Of a stretch of 64,000 nucleotides of DNA, positions 62,011 through 64,000 are shown piece after piece. Position 1 is the stretch's first letter. The number at the start of each line of letters is the position of its first letter. The stretch is taken from NCBI GenBank assembly GCA_033782935.1, contig JAWQEG010000411.1:1857501-1921500 (forward strand). Reading direction: 5' to 3'. The notes below the pieces were generated by a model. That model was given only the letters and a program-made list of their open reading frames with translations, was not told the DNA's origin and made no database searches. This stretch comes from Petrolisthes cinctipes. Lineage: Eukaryota; Arthropoda; Malacostraca; Decapoda; Porcellanidae. The position numbers and the translations under genes were made by a program.

Positions 62011-64000
62011 GTGTTTTGAGCCTGAATTTGAGATATAAACGGGTACTGAAGATGCATGCACATATCGAGTTTTGTGCACCTAAAAGATCGATTTTCAGTA
62101 TGTTTTGAGCATGTATATTAAAAATACTCTAAAACGGAGTAGGGATGTACAGATCGCTGCTGGGACCCCTAAATATCGAATTTTCGGGTGTTTTGGGACT
62201 GAATTTGAGATATCGACTTTTTGGCACCTAAAAGATCGATTTTTAGCATGTTTTTAGCCTATATTTTGAAAATATTCTAGCACTGTACAGATTGCTTCTG
62301 GGACCCCAAAATATTGAATTTTCGGGTGTTTTGAGCCTGAATTCGAGATATAAACGGGTAAAGAAGATACATGCACATATTGACTTTGGGCACCAAAAAT
62401 ATCGATTTTCAGCATGTTTTTGGCCTGTATTTTGAAAATACTCTAACACGGAGTAGGCATGTACAGATCGCTTCTGGGACCCCAAAATATCGAATTTTCG
62501 GGTGTTTAGGGCCAGAATTTGAGATATAAACGGGTACAGAAGATGCATGCACATATCGACTTTTTGCACCTAAAAGATCGATTTTCAGTATGTTTTTGGC
62601 CTGTATTTTGAAAATACTCTAACACGGAGTAGGCATGTACAGATACCTTCTGGGACCTCTAAATATCGAATTATCGGAAGTTTTGGGACTGAATTTGAGA
62701 TATCGATTTTTTGGCACCTAAAATGTCGATTTTTAGCATGTTTTTAGCCTATATTTTGAAAATATTCTATCACTGTGTAGGCATGTACAGATTGCTTATG
62801 GGACCCCAAAATATTGAATTTTCGGGTGTTTTGAGCCTGAATTTGAGATATAAACGGATACAGAAGATACATGCACATATTGACTTTGGGCATCTGATAT
62901 ATCGATTTTCAGCATGTTTTGGGCCTGTATTTTGAAAATACTCTAACACTGAGTAGGCATGTACAGATTGCTTCTGGAACCCCAAAATATTGAATTTTCG
63001 GGTGTATTGAGCCTGAATTTGAGATATAAACGGGTACTGAAGATGCATGCACATATCGACTTTTGTGTACCTAAAAGATCGATTTTCAGTATGTTTTGAG
63101 CATGTATTTTGAAAATACTCTAACACGGAGTAGGCATGTACAGATCGCTTCTGGGACCCCTAAATATCGAATTTTCGGGTGTTTTGGGACTGAATTTGAG
63201 ATATCGACTTTTTGGCACCTAAAAGATCGATTTTTAGCATGTTTTTAGCCTATATTTTGAAAATATTCTAGCACTGAGTAGGCATGTACAGATTGCTTCT
63301 GGGACCCCAAAATATTGAATTTTAGGGTGTTTTGAGCCTGAATTTGAGATATAAACGGGTACAGAAGATACATGCACATATTGACTTTGGGCACCAAAAA
63401 TATCGATTTTCAGCATGTTTTGGGCCTGAATTTTGAAAATACTCTAACACGGAGTAGGCATGTACAGATCGCTTCTGGGACCCCAAAATATCGAATTTTC
63501 GGGTGTTTAGGGCCAGAATTTGAGATATAAACGGGTGCAGAAGATGCATGCACATATCGACTTTTGGGCACCTAAAAGATCGATTTTCAGCATGTTTTGG
63601 GCCTGTATTTTGAAAATACTCTAACACTGAGTAGGCATGTACAGATTGCTTCTGGGACCCCAAAATATTGAATTTTCAGGTGTTTTGAGCCTGAATTTGA
63701 GATATAAACATGTACAGAAGATGCATGCACATATCGACTTTTGGGCACCTAAAAGATCGATTTTCAGTATGTTTTGAGCATGTATTTTGAAAATACTCTA
63801 ACACGGAGTAGTCATGTACAGATCGCTTCTGGGACCCCTAAATATCGAATTTTCGGGTGTTTAGGGCCAGAATTTGAGATATAAACGGGTACAGAAGATG
63901 CATGCACATATAGGCTTTTGGGCACCTAAAAGATCGATTTTCAGTATGTTTTTGGCCTGTATTTTGAAAATACTCTAACACGGAGTAGGCATGTACAGAT
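62011..64000. repeat. Right-end region with more singleton changes
   Basis: Still satellite in the same orientation. It carries more one-off changes than the preceding 10 kb, for example agtagggatgtac (62141), atcgctgctggg (62156), tcggaagtttt (62675), attctatcactg (62764), gggcatctgatatatcg (62889), gggtgtattgagcc (63001), ggtgcagaag (63535), gtagtcatgtac (63809) and catataggctttt (63906). The monomer order after 63234 is a2-b2 followed by chimeric long monomers without a short one. It ends mid-monomer. Confidence 0.8.

Larger units (their letters stand above)
1..64000. repeat. Tandem satellite DNA array filling the window
   Basis: Every part of the window is a head-to-tail copy of one monomer family, recognisable by gtaggcatgtacagat, then gaattttcgggtgttt, gagatat, tcgatttt and ttttgaaaat. 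All copies read in the same direction; I saw no inversion and no interrupting unique sequence or transposon. Monomers are 176, 177 or 148 bp and group into 501-bp trimers and 1002-bp hexamers. Long monomers near nucleosome length in nested higher-order repeats are typical of centromeric, pericentromeric or subtelomeric satellites of eukaryotes. Function is inferred only from architecture: a structural, heterochromatin-forming array. The species and chromosomal position cannot be read from the sequence, and both ends are cut inside monomers. Confidence 0.98.

Noticed and set aside
1..64000. CRISPR array
   Set aside because: Repeats are 148-177 bp and contiguous, with no short direct repeats separated by unique spacers and no cas genes.
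1..64000. Telomeric repeats or interstitial telomere blocks
   Set aside because: No runs of ttaggg, tttaggg or ttagg type units. The gtttagggcc of b2 monomers is a single occurrence per monomer.
1..64000. Transposon or LTR insertion within the array
   Set aside because: Every stretch aligns to the monomer family. No target-site duplications, terminal inverted repeats, polypurine tract or coding domains were seen.
1..64000. tRNA, rRNA or Pol III A/B box genes
   Set aside because: No cloverleaf-compatible arms, B-box-like GGTTCGANTCC or conserved rRNA segments were found in the monomer consensus.
1..64000. Inverted segments within the array
   Set aside because: The order of anchors (gtaggcatgtacag, then gaattttcggg, then gagatat, then tcgatttt) is the same at every place checked from start to end; no reverse-orientation monomer was seen.

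Overview
The whole 64 kb window is one uninterrupted, single-orientation tandem satellite array. I found no supportable protein gene, RNA gene, transposon, telomere repeat or unique sequence. It starts and ends inside a monomer, so neither array edge is present. Long AT-rich monomers of near-nucleosomal length, nested higher-order repeats (HORs), and subtype differences at CpG sites point to a eukaryotic nuclear genome (centromeric, pericentromeric or subtelomeric heterochromatin). Nothing in the sequence fixes the species. One hand-counted consensus monomer is about 39% G+C.

Building blocks: two long monomers (176 and 177 bp) and one short monomer (148 bp, lacking an internal 29-bp segment) form a 501-bp trimer. 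Two diverged trimers alternate to form a 1002-bp six-monomer unit, called here a1-b1-c1-a2-b2-c2. The cleanest example is 38005-39006. Common derivatives are a 353-bp dimer (b2 fused to the tail of c2), an 854-bp pentamer, a 992-bp hexamer (10-bp deletion) and a 124-bp short monomer (24-bp deletion).

Layout: 1-4286, mixed trimers with local repeats. 4287-14553, a mosaic of four modules in the order D'-A-B-C-D-A-C-D-A-B-C. 14554-17724, mostly 501-bp trimers. 17725-20898, two 1670-bp copies. 20899-22225, adjacent hybrid trimers. 22226-29334, repeated 1.8-2.2 kb units carrying a private GAATTC variant. 29335-37983, rearranged dimers and trimers with a 3148-bp-offset duplication. 37984-39006, canonical hexamer. 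38690-50638, three copies of a 3.6-kb super-repeat. 50639-52390, 992-bp hexamers. 53050-57411, a 2181-bp tandem duplication. 57240-62010, a copy of 47620-52390 displaced by 9620 bp. 62011-64000, a tail with more singleton changes.

No genes work together here. The biology is in array architecture: nested duplications at scales from 353 bp to several kb, deletions flanked by short direct repeats, chimeric monomers, and a short dyad kept in most subtypes. Many antisense open frames exist, but they are by-products of the repeat. All coordinates and copy relations were read by eye; block edges are uncertain by tens of bases.
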